From: M3007 sp039804245 | Lineage (GTDB): Bacteria > Bacteroidota > Bacteroidia > Chitinophagales > Saprospiraceae | Reading direction: 5' to 3' | DNA length: 17,472 nucleotides | Assembly (NCBI GenBank): GCA_039804245.1 | Contig: JBDLWO010000331.1 | Location: forward strand, 1-17,472 | Shown here: in pieces, positions 7,577 to 14,238 of the stretch | Position numbering within the stretch: position 1 is the first letter of the stretch | How the letters are laid out: every line of letters begins with the position of its first letter | The notes under the pieces: model-generated | Databases searched by the model: none | Told to the model about the DNA's origin: nothing | The model's input: only the letters and a program-made list of their open reading frames with translations | Translations under genes and position numbers: made by a program

Positions 7577-7918
7577 GTGATATTGACCGCCCGTGAAAGT
7601 AAACAGACCATGTGCCGCAAATATGTGTCTCAAGACTTTTTCAGGATACATTTTACTAATCATTATCAACTCGTCCTGTGCCTGCAATGCAGCAGCAGCC
7701 ATGAAATTCCTGATCCGTTTACCCGGCAGGGAAGCTGCACGTGAAGCCCGTAACTGTAATCGATAAATAAAATTGTGTTTGTCGTAAAAAAAATATGTAC
7801 CTTCGCACAGCGTGTGTGCTGACAGCGCAGGACACTCTGCCTGCAAGCAATTCTGGCACTCGCTGCTAATCATCGTTTTAATCCGTTTTGGAGTAGCTTT
7901 CTGACAATTTCCTTTAAT
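7577..7918 (+). other. Intergenic region, including the leader of the lipoprotein gene
   Basis: There is no convincing gene. A 47-codon frame (7623-7766) starts with a hydrophobic stretch (YILLIIINSSCAC) but has no promoter box and reads partly like low-complexity Ala/Arg sequence, so I do not call it. The second half carries a promoter and about 110 bases of leader with two short hairpins: GCACA 7805-7809 with TGTGC 7815-7819, and GCAGG 7827-7831 with CCTGC 7840-7844. No clear terminator for panB is seen. Confidence 0.5.
7778..7805 (+). promoter_or_regulatory. Promoter of the lipoprotein gene
   Basis: TTTG (7778-7781) and TACCTTCG (7798-7805, one mismatch from TAnnTTTG) are separated by 16 bases. 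Transcription would start near 7809, leaving an unusually long leader of about 110 bases before the ATG. Confidence 0.5.
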
Positions 7919-8464
7919 ATGCGAGTTCTCAGCGTCATAACTCTGTTTTTCCCGTCATTATTTTCTCTGTTGCTGCTTTTATCCTGTGGCAGTTCCGAAG
8001 ATCAGTTTCATGGTGGCAGGGCCAGTCTTCAGACAACCGTCCGTGGCAGTTTCAAAGATGCACACAGCGGACTTCCTCTGTCAGGTGTCAAACTCTCGGT
8101 GTTTTCCGCCAGTGGCAGCCTGGAAGAATGGCTCCGCAAGGACATCGGCGTCAGGATTTACAGCGAGACAATTACCGACGAACGCGGAAACTTCGAGTTC
8201 CGATTCCAGTCTGATGGCTACGACGTGTACTACCTCGGTTGCTCCGAGTTGCCGGCCGGCTACCTTCCCTGGGCTGACAATCAGGGTATCAGGTACGATC
8301 TCCGCCTGAATACATCCAGCTTTTACGATCGGACCGGCGAAAGACTGAGAATAGAAAACTCACACGAATATAATCTGGTGCTTCTGCCAGATGAAGCTGA
8401 ACACCACACTATCCCGGAGGATGCCATGATCACGGAAAACAAAAGTAGTTCATCAGGATTTTAG
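7919..8464 (+). CDS. Small lipoprotein with a carboxypeptidase-regulatory-like (Ig-type) domain
   Basis: A 181-residue protein of unknown function. Residues 1-22 form a lipoprotein signal with a lipobox LLSC, and Cys23 would be lipidated. After a short linker, the stretch VRGSFKDAHSGLPLSGVKLSVFS (about 40-60) followed by TITDERGNFEFRF (about 85-97) is the usual pattern of a CarboxypepD_reg-like beta-sandwich, as found in many Bacteroidota surface proteins. The tail (about 160-181) is polar and Ser-rich. It may sit in either membrane. The last 12 bases overlap the end of the convergent MFS transporter gene. I do not recognise a specific family. Confidence 0.8.
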   Translation: MRVLSVITLFFPSLFSLLLLLSCGSSEDQFHGGRASLQTTVRGSFKDAHSGLPLSGVKLSVFSASGSLEEWLRKDIGVRIYSETITDERGNFEFRFQSDGYDVYYLGCSELPAGYLPWADNQGIRYDLRLNTSSFYDRTGERLRIENSHEYNLVLLPDEAEHHTIPEDAMITENKSSSSGF

Positions 8465-9640
8465 GGAAACATCCTTGCCCGTTCCCAGCCTGAAAAGGTA
8501 AACCCAGCCCGCGATACTCAGCAGTGCTGTCGTCCAGAATACGGCTGGCATCCGCTCGAAATGATTGGCAATGTACCAGCCGGAGAGCAAAGCTCCTCCT
8601 CCGATAGCAATTTCAAGTGAAATATACATCGTGGCAAGCGCTCTCCCCTTCTTGCCCGGCTCCCCCAGATCAACTGCCCATGCATTAATGGCTGGTGAAA
8701 ATATTCCGTTTGCAAGTCCGAAAACAGCCGCCGCAATAAACAGCATTACTTTTGTTTCGGCCAGGGCAAAGGCCGACATGGCAATCGCAATCGCAATCGC
8801 AGACGCCCGCAGCACAGGGACGCGCCCCATCTGATCTGATATCCTGCCGGCAGAAAAACGCGTCAGTACACTGGCAAGGGTAAAAATACTGAAACAGGTT
8901 CCACGGTTCTCCACGCCCAGCCTGTCGCTCATATCAGGAATCAGCGTGATGATAACCCCGTAACTGGCGTAACATAATATCATGGTAATAGCAACCGGCA
9001 ATACCAGCGGATCGAAGATATCGGAACGCCCCACTTTCAGATGTTGCCACTCAAATCTGCGCCGTTTGTGCAATGTCTCAGGAAGATTCCAGAGTATAGC
9101 CATGGAAATGACAGCAAGAATTGCTGATGTATAAAACATGGAGTTAATACCCCATTTCATAGTTAACCAGCCTCCCAAAAGTGGCGATATGCTGGCGCCC
9201 ACACTGAAGGTGATGCCAAGAAAACCCATCGCCTCTCCCCTGTTTTCCTCACTCACCACATCAGCTACATAGGCAGATGTTCCCGTCGGTTTGAAGCCGG
9301 TAGAAAACCCGTGAAAAAAACGAAGAGCCAGAAACCCGGACACAAAAGCCAGCCACGGATACAACAGACTGCTCACAACGCAGGCAATCGTCCCCACATA
9401 CATGACTGGTATCCGGCCGATAGTATCGGTAAGTTTACCACTGAAGGGTCTGGATATACCGGCGGTTATGGTGAAAAGCGCGATGATCCACCCTTTGTAA
9501 CCTTCTCCACCCATGCCCGTCAGATATGCAGGCAATTCCGGGATCATCATACTGAAACTTCCGGCAAACAGGGCGTGCGATATGCAAAGCAGAAGAAAAG
9601 GACGAGTATAAAGCGATCCGGATTTTATTGCAGGATTCAT
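8453..9640 (-). CDS. MFS transporter (drug/metabolite efflux type)
   Basis: A 395-residue inner-membrane permease with about 12 hydrophobic segments. The MFS motif A is clear after the second segment (GKLTDTIGRIP, residues 68-78), and a second copy (GRISDQMGRVP) lies in the C-terminal half. A motif-C-like stretch rich in Gly and Pro (SVGASISPLLGGW) lies near residue 150. The set resembles proton-coupled drug or metabolite exporters; the substrate cannot be inferred. The frame is open for nine more codons upstream, but a -7 box, TACCTTTG, lies inside that stretch (9644-9651), so I place the start at the ATG at 9640. The gene converges on the lipoprotein gene with a 12-base overlap. Confidence 0.88.
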   Translation of the reverse strand: MNPAIKSGSLYTRPFLLLCISHALFAGSFSMMIPELPAYLTGMGGEGYKGWIIALFTITAGISRPFSGKLTDTIGRIPVMYVGTIACVVSSLLYPWLAFVSGFLALRFFHGFSTGFKPTGTSAYVADVVSEENRGEAMGFLGITFSVGASISPLLGGWLTMKWGINSMFYTSAILAVISMAILWNLPETLHKRRRFEWQHLKVGRSDIFDPLVLPVAITMILCYASYGVIITLIPDMSDRLGVENRGTCFSIFTLASVLTRFSAGRISDQMGRVPVLRASAIAIAIAMSAFALAETKVMLFIAAAVFGLANGIFSPAINAWAVDLGEPGKKGRALATMYISLEIAIGGGALLSGWYIANHFERMPAVFWTTALLSIAGWVYLFRLGTGKDVSLKS

Positions 9641-9643
9641 ACG

Positions 9644-9672
9644 CAAAGGTACATATCCGCAATACAACCCAA
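9644..9672 (-). promoter_or_regulatory. Promoter of the first MFS gene, almost touching its ATG
   Basis: On the minus strand, TTG (9670-9672) and TACCTTTG (9644-9651) are spaced by 18 bases, an excellent Bacteroidota promoter. Only three bases separate the box from the ATG, so the mRNA should be leaderless. This decides the start of the gene. Confidence 0.65.
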
Positions 9673-9707
9673 GGTGGTTTACTCTCCAAAAAAAGAAATT
9701 ACGTTTA

Positions 9708-9736
9708 TTGAAAATTACAACGCCGCCGTATATTTG
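9708..9736 (+). promoter_or_regulatory. Promoter of the tRNA pair
   Basis: TTG (9708-9710), an 18-base spacer and TATATTTG (9729-9736) match the Bacteroidota promoter consensus. The start point would fall about 15 bases before the mature tRNA-Thr. Confidence 0.7.
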
Positions 9737-9754
9737 CAGCCGCTAACAGCCATT

Positions 9755-9826
9755 GCCACTTTAGCTCAGCGGTAGAGCAGCTGATTCGTAATCAGCAGGT
9801 CGAGGGTTCAAATCCCTTGAGTGGCT
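9755..9826 (+). tRNA. tRNA-Thr (anticodon CGT)
   Basis: A full cloverleaf can be drawn. The acceptor is GCCACTT with GAGTGGC (last pair T-G), the D arm GCTC/GAGC, the anticodon stem GCTGA/TCAGC with loop TTCGTAA (anticodon CGT at 9787-9789, reading ACG), and the T arm GAGGG/CCCTT with loop TTCAAAT. The discriminator is T and CCA is not fully encoded (CCG follows). Confidence 0.95.
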
Positions 9827-9875
9827 CCGGACCGGGTACTACAGTGGTGTTCATTTGCCAGTGAGTTGTCTGATT

Positions 9876-9952
9876 CGGGATGTAGCGCAGCCCGGTAGCG
9901 CGCGTCGTTCGGGACGACGAGGTCGCTGGTTCGAATCCAGTCATCCCGACCA
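9876..9952 (+). tRNA. tRNA-Pro (anticodon CGG)
   Basis: The acceptor is CGGGATG with CATCCCG, the anticodon stem CGTCG/CGACG with loop TTCGGGA (anticodon CGG at 9910-9912, reading CCG), and the T arm GCTGG/CCAGT-like with TTCGAAT. The C at position 1 opposite G, with an A discriminator, is typical of tRNA-Pro. CCA is encoded (9950-9952). It lies 49 bases after tRNA-Thr and shares its promoter and terminator. Confidence 0.95.
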
Positions 9953-9989
9953 AACGCAATTGCCTGATTAACAGTCGATTGCGTTTTTT
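9953..9989 (+). terminator. Intrinsic terminator of the tRNA pair
   Basis: A stem of 9953-9962 with 9976-9985 (AACGCAAT against ATTGCGTT plus two inner pairs, one of them G-T) is followed by a run of six T ending at 9989. It begins directly after the CCA of tRNA-Pro. Confidence 0.8.
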
Positions 9990-10039
9990 ATTTCCTTGCT
10001 CTAAATTTCTGAAGTCAGCAAAGCATCGCTGTCCACAGC

Positions 10040-11353
10040 TCATGCTGTGCATTGTTGCATATTACGGGTCCGGCTCCTGTTACGGAATTGGTAAAGACCG
10101 GATCTGAGCCATGTCCATAATTCCGGATGGCTGGTTTTACAGCGCATCCTGTAGTTGGCGCCCAGACCCGTTAAAACGGTAATGATTCCAACACTTGTAA
10201 AACTGAATGAAATACCGGCGTAATCGGCGAGCAGACCGCATAATAACGCACCTATGGCATATCCCATATCGCGCCAGAACCTGAATATTCCCAAACTGTG
10301 GGCCCGATCGTGCGGATGTGTATTATCCGCAATAGAGGCGAGAAAAGTCGGATAAACCAGTGCTGTACCCAAACCAAGCAGCGAAAGCCACAAAGCAAAA
10401 TGTGTGAAGTGACTGGAGAAGGAAAGGCCGCCAAGGGCTATACCCTGTAAAATCATACCCCACATCAGGAGATCTTTTTTACATACGAAATCGGACAAGC
10501 GACCGGTAAATATCTGACTTACACCCCAAACTGCCGGATAAACAGCAGCCAGCATACCCGTTTCCGTCAGGGTAAAGTTGCGCTGTGCGAGCATAAGAGG
10601 GAGCAACCCCCATACCATTCCGTCATTCAGATTATTCACCAGTCCGGTAACTGTTACGGATCCGAGGTTTCTGTCTCCCCAGCTTGTATCACGAAATATT
10701 TGCTTCAGACGGGGTGTATTACTTGTTACTGCCTCAGACAGCACATGTGCATGTGTATCCCTGACCAAAAAAATCGTTAACAGAATCCCTGCAACTGAAA
10801 AAATGATTCCCAGATAAAATGGGTAAGGGCGCAGACCATAAGTTCCCGCAATCCAGCCACTCGCCAGAGCAGCCAGAGCAACAGCAAGGTATCCGGCAAA
10901 CTCATTGAGCCCCATCGCCAGTCCGCGGTTCCGCTCCCCTACCAGATCAATTTTCATGATAACTGTTGCCGACCATGCGAAACCCTGATTCGCGCCCAGC
11001 AGCAGATTGGCTGCAATAATCCAGTTCCAGTCAGGTGCGTAAATAAGTATAAACGGAACGGGTATTCCGAATACCCAGCCCAGCAACAGCAATTTTTTCC
11101 GTCCCCATCGCGCAGTTATTCCTCCTGTCATCAAATTGGCAAATGCCTTTACCAATCCAAATGCAACAATAAACGACAGGGCTGCAGACTGGGCAGACAG
11201 TCCGAACCCGGATACTGCCAGTTGCGGGAGGATGCTGCGCTCCATACCCACCATGCCACCAACAAATCCGTTGATTATTACCAGCAGTACGAATTGTGAG
11301 AGATTGTCTCTGAGACCATTTTGCCCGGATTCAGGCGGGTTAGCGCTATTCAT
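10040..11353 (-). CDS. MFS transporter
   Basis: A 437-residue inner-membrane protein with about 12 hydrophobic segments. The motif-A region is GGITARWGRKK (residues 77-87) and its C-terminal counterpart is GRLSDFVCKKD. The segment containing RNRGLAMGLNEFAGYLAVALAALASGW is the motif-C-like helix. A charged, Arg-rich tail of about 35 residues follows the last membrane segment and extends to the stop near the tRNA terminator. The substrate is unknown. It is not closely similar by eye to the other MFS protein in this window (different motif A), so they do not look like a recent duplication. The ATG at 11353 precedes MNSANPPESG, a polar cytoplasmic start. The gene is convergent with the tRNA pair. 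Confidence 0.87.
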   Translation of the reverse strand: MNSANPPESGQNGLRDNLSQFVLLVIINGFVGGMVGMERSILPQLAVSGFGLSAQSAALSFIVAFGLVKAFANLMTGGITARWGRKKLLLLGWVFGIPVPFILIYAPDWNWIIAANLLLGANQGFAWSATVIMKIDLVGERNRGLAMGLNEFAGYLAVALAALASGWIAGTYGLRPYPFYLGIIFSVAGILLTIFLVRDTHAHVLSEAVTSNTPRLKQIFRDTSWGDRNLGSVTVTGLVNNLNDGMVWGLLPLMLAQRNFTLTETGMLAAVYPAVWGVSQIFTGRLSDFVCKKDLLMWGMILQGIALGGLSFSSHFTHFALWLSLLGLGTALVYPTFLASIADNTHPHDRAHSLGIFRFWRDMGYAIGALLCGLLADYAGISFSFTSVGIITVLTGLGANYRMRCKTSHPELWTWLRSGLYQFRNRSRTRNMQQCTA

Positions 11354-11412
11354 TTGTCCTTAATCATACTGGAAAGGAGATATCCTGCAGCCGCTACCCA
11401 CAAACAGGGTTA

Positions 11413-11661
11413 TCAAAAGCCCCGTTCAACGAGTTTGCCCGCCAACTCCAACAGTCGGCTCAGGGTGAATAATCCCGGCACCCGGGCAGACTCCTGCTGC
11501 TCCTCACTCTGTTCACGTTCCGGAATCTTTACTTCCTTGCCCGCAGCAGGGAGCGTCAACTCGGAGAGGAATCCGCTTTGGCTGTTCACAAAGAAGAAAG
11601 CCAGAAGGCTCGCCAATGAAAGAACTGCCAGCAGGTGCCTGATATTGAGTGTCTTCTTCAT
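11413..11661 (-). CDS. Small protein with an N-terminal hydrophobic segment, unknown function
   Basis: An 82-residue protein that I do not recognise. After MKKTLNIRH comes one hydrophobic stretch (residues 10-25, LLAVLSLASLLAFFFV) that is either a signal peptide or a membrane anchor. A polar, Glu/Gln-rich middle follows (about 41-60), then a short amphipathic-looking C-terminal helix (FTLSRLLELAGKLVE). The frame stays open 16 codons further upstream, but a good promoter (TAACTTTG at 11682-11689 with TTTG 17 bases further) lies inside that extension, so the ATG at 11661 is preferred. It has its own promoter and sits between an MFS gene and a DUF1573 gene on the same strand. Confidence 0.6.
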   Translation of the reverse strand: MKKTLNIRHLLAVLSLASLLAFFFVNSQSGFLSELTLPAAGKEVKIPEREQSEEQQESARVPGLFTLSRLLELAGKLVERGF

Positions 11662-11681
11662 CGGTTTTAAATATTCAGTTA

Positions 11682-11710
11682 CAAAGTTACTGGTTAGTCG
11701 CACGAGCAAA
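11682..11710 (-). promoter_or_regulatory. Promoter of the 82-residue protein
   Basis: On the minus strand, TTTG (11707-11710), a 17-base spacer and TAACTTTG (11682-11689) give an exact -7 match. The box ends 20 bases before the ATG at 11661. Confidence 0.65.
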
Positions 11711-11730
11711 CCAAAAAGTTACACCGTTAA

Positions 11731-11770
11731 CATAAAAATAAGCCCGACCGGAATAAATCCGATCGGGCTT
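11731..11770 (-). terminator. Intrinsic terminator of the first DUF1573 gene
   Basis: A stem of 11740-11747 with 11763-11770 (AAGCCCGA/TCGGGCTT), one mismatch, then four more pairs and an ATAAA loop. On the minus strand it is followed by a T-rich run (ATTTTTATG), so it ends the DUF1573 transcript 33 bases after its stop. Confidence 0.85.
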
Positions 11771-11802
11771 GTATCGTCAAACCAAAAATCAATCAGTAAA
11801 AA

Positions 11803-12228
11803 TTACTGCTTGTTGATACCACCACCGCTGGCAGGAACACTTTCCTGAGTGGGAGGATTCAATACCTCACCTTTGATAGTCAGGGTGTGTGAATCTGGTG
11901 TTTCGTTCGTTGTGATAGTTACCGTTTTGGTGAATGCACCCACGCGGTTGGTGTCGTAGCTTACGTCAATGGTTTTTGTTTCACCAGGCATGATAGGCTC
12001 CTGTGGGTATGTAGGAACGGTGCAACCGCATGAACCCTTGGCAGATTTGATAATCAGTGGCTCGCTGCCGGTGTTGGTGAACTCGAATTTGCGCACTTTG
12101 TCGCTGCCTTTTTCGATTTTGCCATAGTCAACTGTAGTGACTTTGAAGGTCATCGTTGGGCCGGACTGGGCATTGGCTACAAATGCACCGAAAAGAAGGA
12201 AAGCGAAAACAGAAAGCAGTTGTTTCAT
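11803..12228 (-). CDS. DUF1573 domain protein, exported
   Basis: A 141-residue protein with a signal peptide (MKQLLSVFAFLLFGAFVANA, cleaved before QSG). The mature part is one DUF1573 domain, an Ig-like beta-sandwich related to the ASH/MSP fold: FEFTNTGSEPLIIKSAKGSCGCTVP (about 48-72) with the hallmark Cys67-Gly-Cys69-Thr, then a PGETKTIDVSYDT stretch and a final strand GEV. Such proteins are very common in Bacteroidota and their biochemical role is not known. The frame is open 53 codons further upstream, but that part contains a promoter box (12283-12290) and would put the signal peptide in the interior, so I use the ATG at 12228. A promoter and a terminator bracket the gene, so it is probably transcribed alone. 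Confidence 0.88.
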   Translation of the reverse strand: MKQLLSVFAFLLFGAFVANAQSGPTMTFKVTTVDYGKIEKGSDKVRKFEFTNTGSEPLIIKSAKGSCGCTVPTYPQEPIMPGETKTIDVSYDTNRVGAFTKTVTITTNETPDSHTLTIKGEVLNPPTQESVPASGGGINKQ

Positions 12229-12282
12229 CGGAAGAGACTGTTTTTTATGAAATGTTTTTAACTCAATGTCTTTGTGACGCCA

Positions 12283-12310
12283 CAAATGTACTTGCGGTAA
12301 CACACGCAAA
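12283..12310 (-). promoter_or_regulatory. Promoter of the first DUF1573 gene
   Basis: On the minus strand, TTTG (12307-12310), a 16-base spacer and TACATTTG (12283-12290) match the consensus. The leader is about 50 bases. Confidence 0.6.
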
Positions 12311-12387
12311 GCAAGATTTTTCCTGTTAACAATGTCCAAAAGAAACATAACAAGCCCCAAAAACAAGCTCAAAAAATTGATTATCAA

Positions 12388-13338
12388 CTATTTATTCTTT
12401 TTCCCTCTGGCTCGTCCCATGATATCCTTTTCTTTCCTGGTATCCAGTACCGGCGAAGGGAACGGCGGTGTCTCCTGAAAATCATCCCTGAATACATGTT
12501 CGACAAAGCTCCAGCCTCCCTTCTCCTGCTTCAGTGCGTCATAGCTGCCGTCGGGTACGTGGGTTATACCGCGACCAAACGGACTCGGATACTCTATCAG
12601 GTGATCAAACAGGATCAGCTGGTACTGTTCATCCCAGTTAACCCGTACAGAGGCCTCAGCCGAATATTCAAAAATCAGACGCCTGTCTTCCGGACGATCT
12701 TTCCCGAATACGGAGGCGCCAAAAACCGGGGCCCCGGTTTTTGAGTCGAAAGACAATACATCTATCACTTTTCTGCGCTGGTAAAACTCGAAGGCATCAA
12801 ACCCAAGCAACAGATATTTTTTACCCTCTCTGGTATCAAACTCTCTGATTCCGTAATAAACGGAGCCATACCAGCGATCAGGTGAGAGTACTTCATGCAC
12901 GGGCGCAGGGTTATCCATCTCAAAACTCTTGTCTCGCAGGGCAAACAACTTCAGCTCTTTCTGATTCATCTGTATTGCTCCGTAGTGCCGGTAGGTAGAG
13001 TCATTGACGAACAGCTGCCAGGTAAATATGCTGAAAGTGCTGTCGGGAGGAGCCATAATGGATATACTGCGGAGGCGATCGAACGGATACCTGAATGAAT
13101 TTTCCACCTTGAGTGCTCTCACCAGCGTGGTAATCAGTTGCCTGCAGGCTGCAAATCGCTCCTGCTCTATAGAATCGTTCACCACTACAAAACCCAGTAT
13201 CCCGAGTGTATCTTCGATTTCATGAATTCTGGCAGCATTTTCGGGTGTCAGGACGCCCGCCGGTTTTGTTTTCTGTGCACTGGCCGCCATACTCAGGCAG
13301 AATAGTATCACAACAAGTCCTGTTTGCTTTTTCATCAT
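12388..13338 (-). CDS. Exported protein of unknown function
   Basis: A 316-residue protein that I cannot assign to a named family. A signal peptide (about residues 1-21, MMKKQ start, ending ASAQ) indicates export. The body has no membrane segment. Mid-protein stretches such as WYGSVYYGIREFD (about 157-169), YLLLGFDAFEFYQRRKVIDVLSFD and GAPVFGASVFG look like repeated short beta-strands. No catalytic motif, heme site or metal site is obvious. The C-terminal ten residues are strongly basic (GRARGKKNK). Two consecutive ATG codons (13336-13338 and 13333-13335) could both be starts. The gene is divergent from pyrF across 93 bases and ends 159 bases before the DUF1573 start, which has its own promoter. 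Confidence 0.8.
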   Translation of the reverse strand: MMKKQTGLVVILFCLSMAASAQKTKPAGVLTPENAARIHEIEDTLGILGFVVVNDSIEQERFAACRQLITTLVRALKVENSFRYPFDRLRSISIMAPPDSTFSIFTWQLFVNDSTYRHYGAIQMNQKELKLFALRDKSFEMDNPAPVHEVLSPDRWYGSVYYGIREFDTREGKKYLLLGFDAFEFYQRRKVIDVLSFDSKTGAPVFGASVFGKDRPEDRRLIFEYSAEASVRVNWDEQYQLILFDHLIEYPSPFGRGITHVPDGSYDALKQEKGGWSFVEHVFRDDFQETPPFPSPVLDTRKEKDIMGRARGKKNK

Positions 13339-13419
13339 GCTGTTGGTTGTTTTGACAGAAAAACGAAAGAGCGCGTCAAAAATTGCATACTATACAATAC
13401 CGGCCCGAACCGAAACAAG

Positions 13420-13427
13420 TAACTTCG
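13420..13427 (+). promoter_or_regulatory. -7 box for pyrF, four bases before its ATG
   Basis: TAACTTCG is one mismatch from TAnnTTTG and lies four bases before the ATG, which would give an almost leaderless pyrF-ribD-DUF1573 mRNA. No TTG at the expected -33 distance was found. Confidence 0.45.
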
Positions 13428-13431
13428 CACC

Positions 13432-14238
13432 ATGAAAAGAGCAGAACTTGTCAGTAATATCCACGCAAGGAAGTCTTTCCTGTGTGTAGGTCTCGACCCT
13501 GAATTGTCAAAAATTCCCGCGCATCTGCTGGACACAGAAGATCCCGTATTTGAGTTCAACCGGCATATTATTGATGCCACCCGCGAGTTCTGTGTGGCCT
13601 ACAAGCCCAATCTCGCCTTTTTTGAAGCACTCGGTCCGGCTGGGTGGATATCGTTCGAGCGTACGGTAAAACATATCGGTCACAGTCACTTTGTCATTGC
13701 TGACGCCAAAAGAGGTGACATCGGTAATACCAGCCGTATGTACGCTGATGCCTTTTTTAACCGATATGGTTGCGATGCCGTCACGGTTGCACCCTATATG
13801 GGCGAAGACAGTTTGTCGCCCTTTCTCGAATCGCCGGATAAATGGGCTATCGTGCTCGCTCTGACGTCCAACAAGGGGAGCAACAACTTCCAGAGGCTTC
13901 AGCTCGACAAAAGCGGGCCGCTCTGGGAAACCGTTCTGCGCGAAACGGCCTGTTGGGGGACGCCGGAAAATATGATGTTTGTTATTGGTGCCACGCACCC
14001 GGATGCATTCGCTCGCGTACGCGAAATAGTCCCCGAACATTTTCTGCTGGTACCGGGTATTGGAGCGCAGGGCGGCGATCTGGCATCCACCTGTCGTTAC
14101 GGACTCAACCGCGACACAGGTCTGCTGATCAATTCGTCACGGGGTATTATTTATGCCGACAGCAGTATTCATTTCGCCGAAAAAGCGGCAGAAGAGGCCC
14201 GTAAACTACAGATTGAAATGGCTTCTTACCTTGGATGA
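13432..14238 (+). CDS. pyrF: Orotidine 5'-phosphate decarboxylase
   Basis: A 268-residue cytosolic enzyme that turns OMP into UMP, the last step of de novo pyrimidine synthesis. The N-terminal FLCVGLDPELSKIP is typical of the longer type-2 PyrF group, as is the length. The catalytic Lys93 lies in DAKRGDIGNT, the signature of the family. YKPNLAFFE (57-65), APYMGEDSL (about 123-131) and the phosphate-binding VPGIGAQGGD and SRGIIYA near the C-terminus are also present. The gene heads a plus-strand run: its stop overlaps the ribD start in ATGA, so the two are probably translationally coupled. Confidence 0.97.
   Translation: MKRAELVSNIHARKSFLCVGLDPELSKIPAHLLDTEDPVFEFNRHIIDATREFCVAYKPNLAFFEALGPAGWISFERTVKHIGHSHFVIADAKRGDIGNTSRMYADAFFNRYGCDAVTVAPYMGEDSLSPFLESPDKWAIVLALTSNKGSNNFQRLQLDKSGPLWETVLRETACWGTPENMMFVIGATHPDAFARVREIVPEHFLLVPGIGAQGGDLASTCRYGLNRDTGLLINSSRGIIYADSSIHFAEKAAEEARKLQIEMASYLG

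Noticed and set aside
7623..7766. A 47-codon frame with a hydrophobic N-terminus after panB
   Set aside because: No promoter box, and an Ala/Arg-rich tail of low complexity; it might be a small membrane protein but the evidence is too thin to call.
7316..7873. A 185-codon minus-strand frame overlapping the end of panB
   Set aside because: Half of it is antisense to panB, with no signal, motif or promoter box.
8781..8801. GCAATC repeated three times inside the first MFS gene
   Set aside because: It encodes an Ala-Ile repeat in a membrane helix and its six-base unit keeps frame, so it is unlikely to be a phase switch.
9641..9667. A nine-codon N-terminal extension of the first MFS protein
   Set aside because: It contains the gene's own consensus -7 box.
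12229..12387. A 53-codon N-terminal extension of the first DUF1573 protein
   Set aside because: It would bury the signal peptide and contains a promoter box at 12283-12290.
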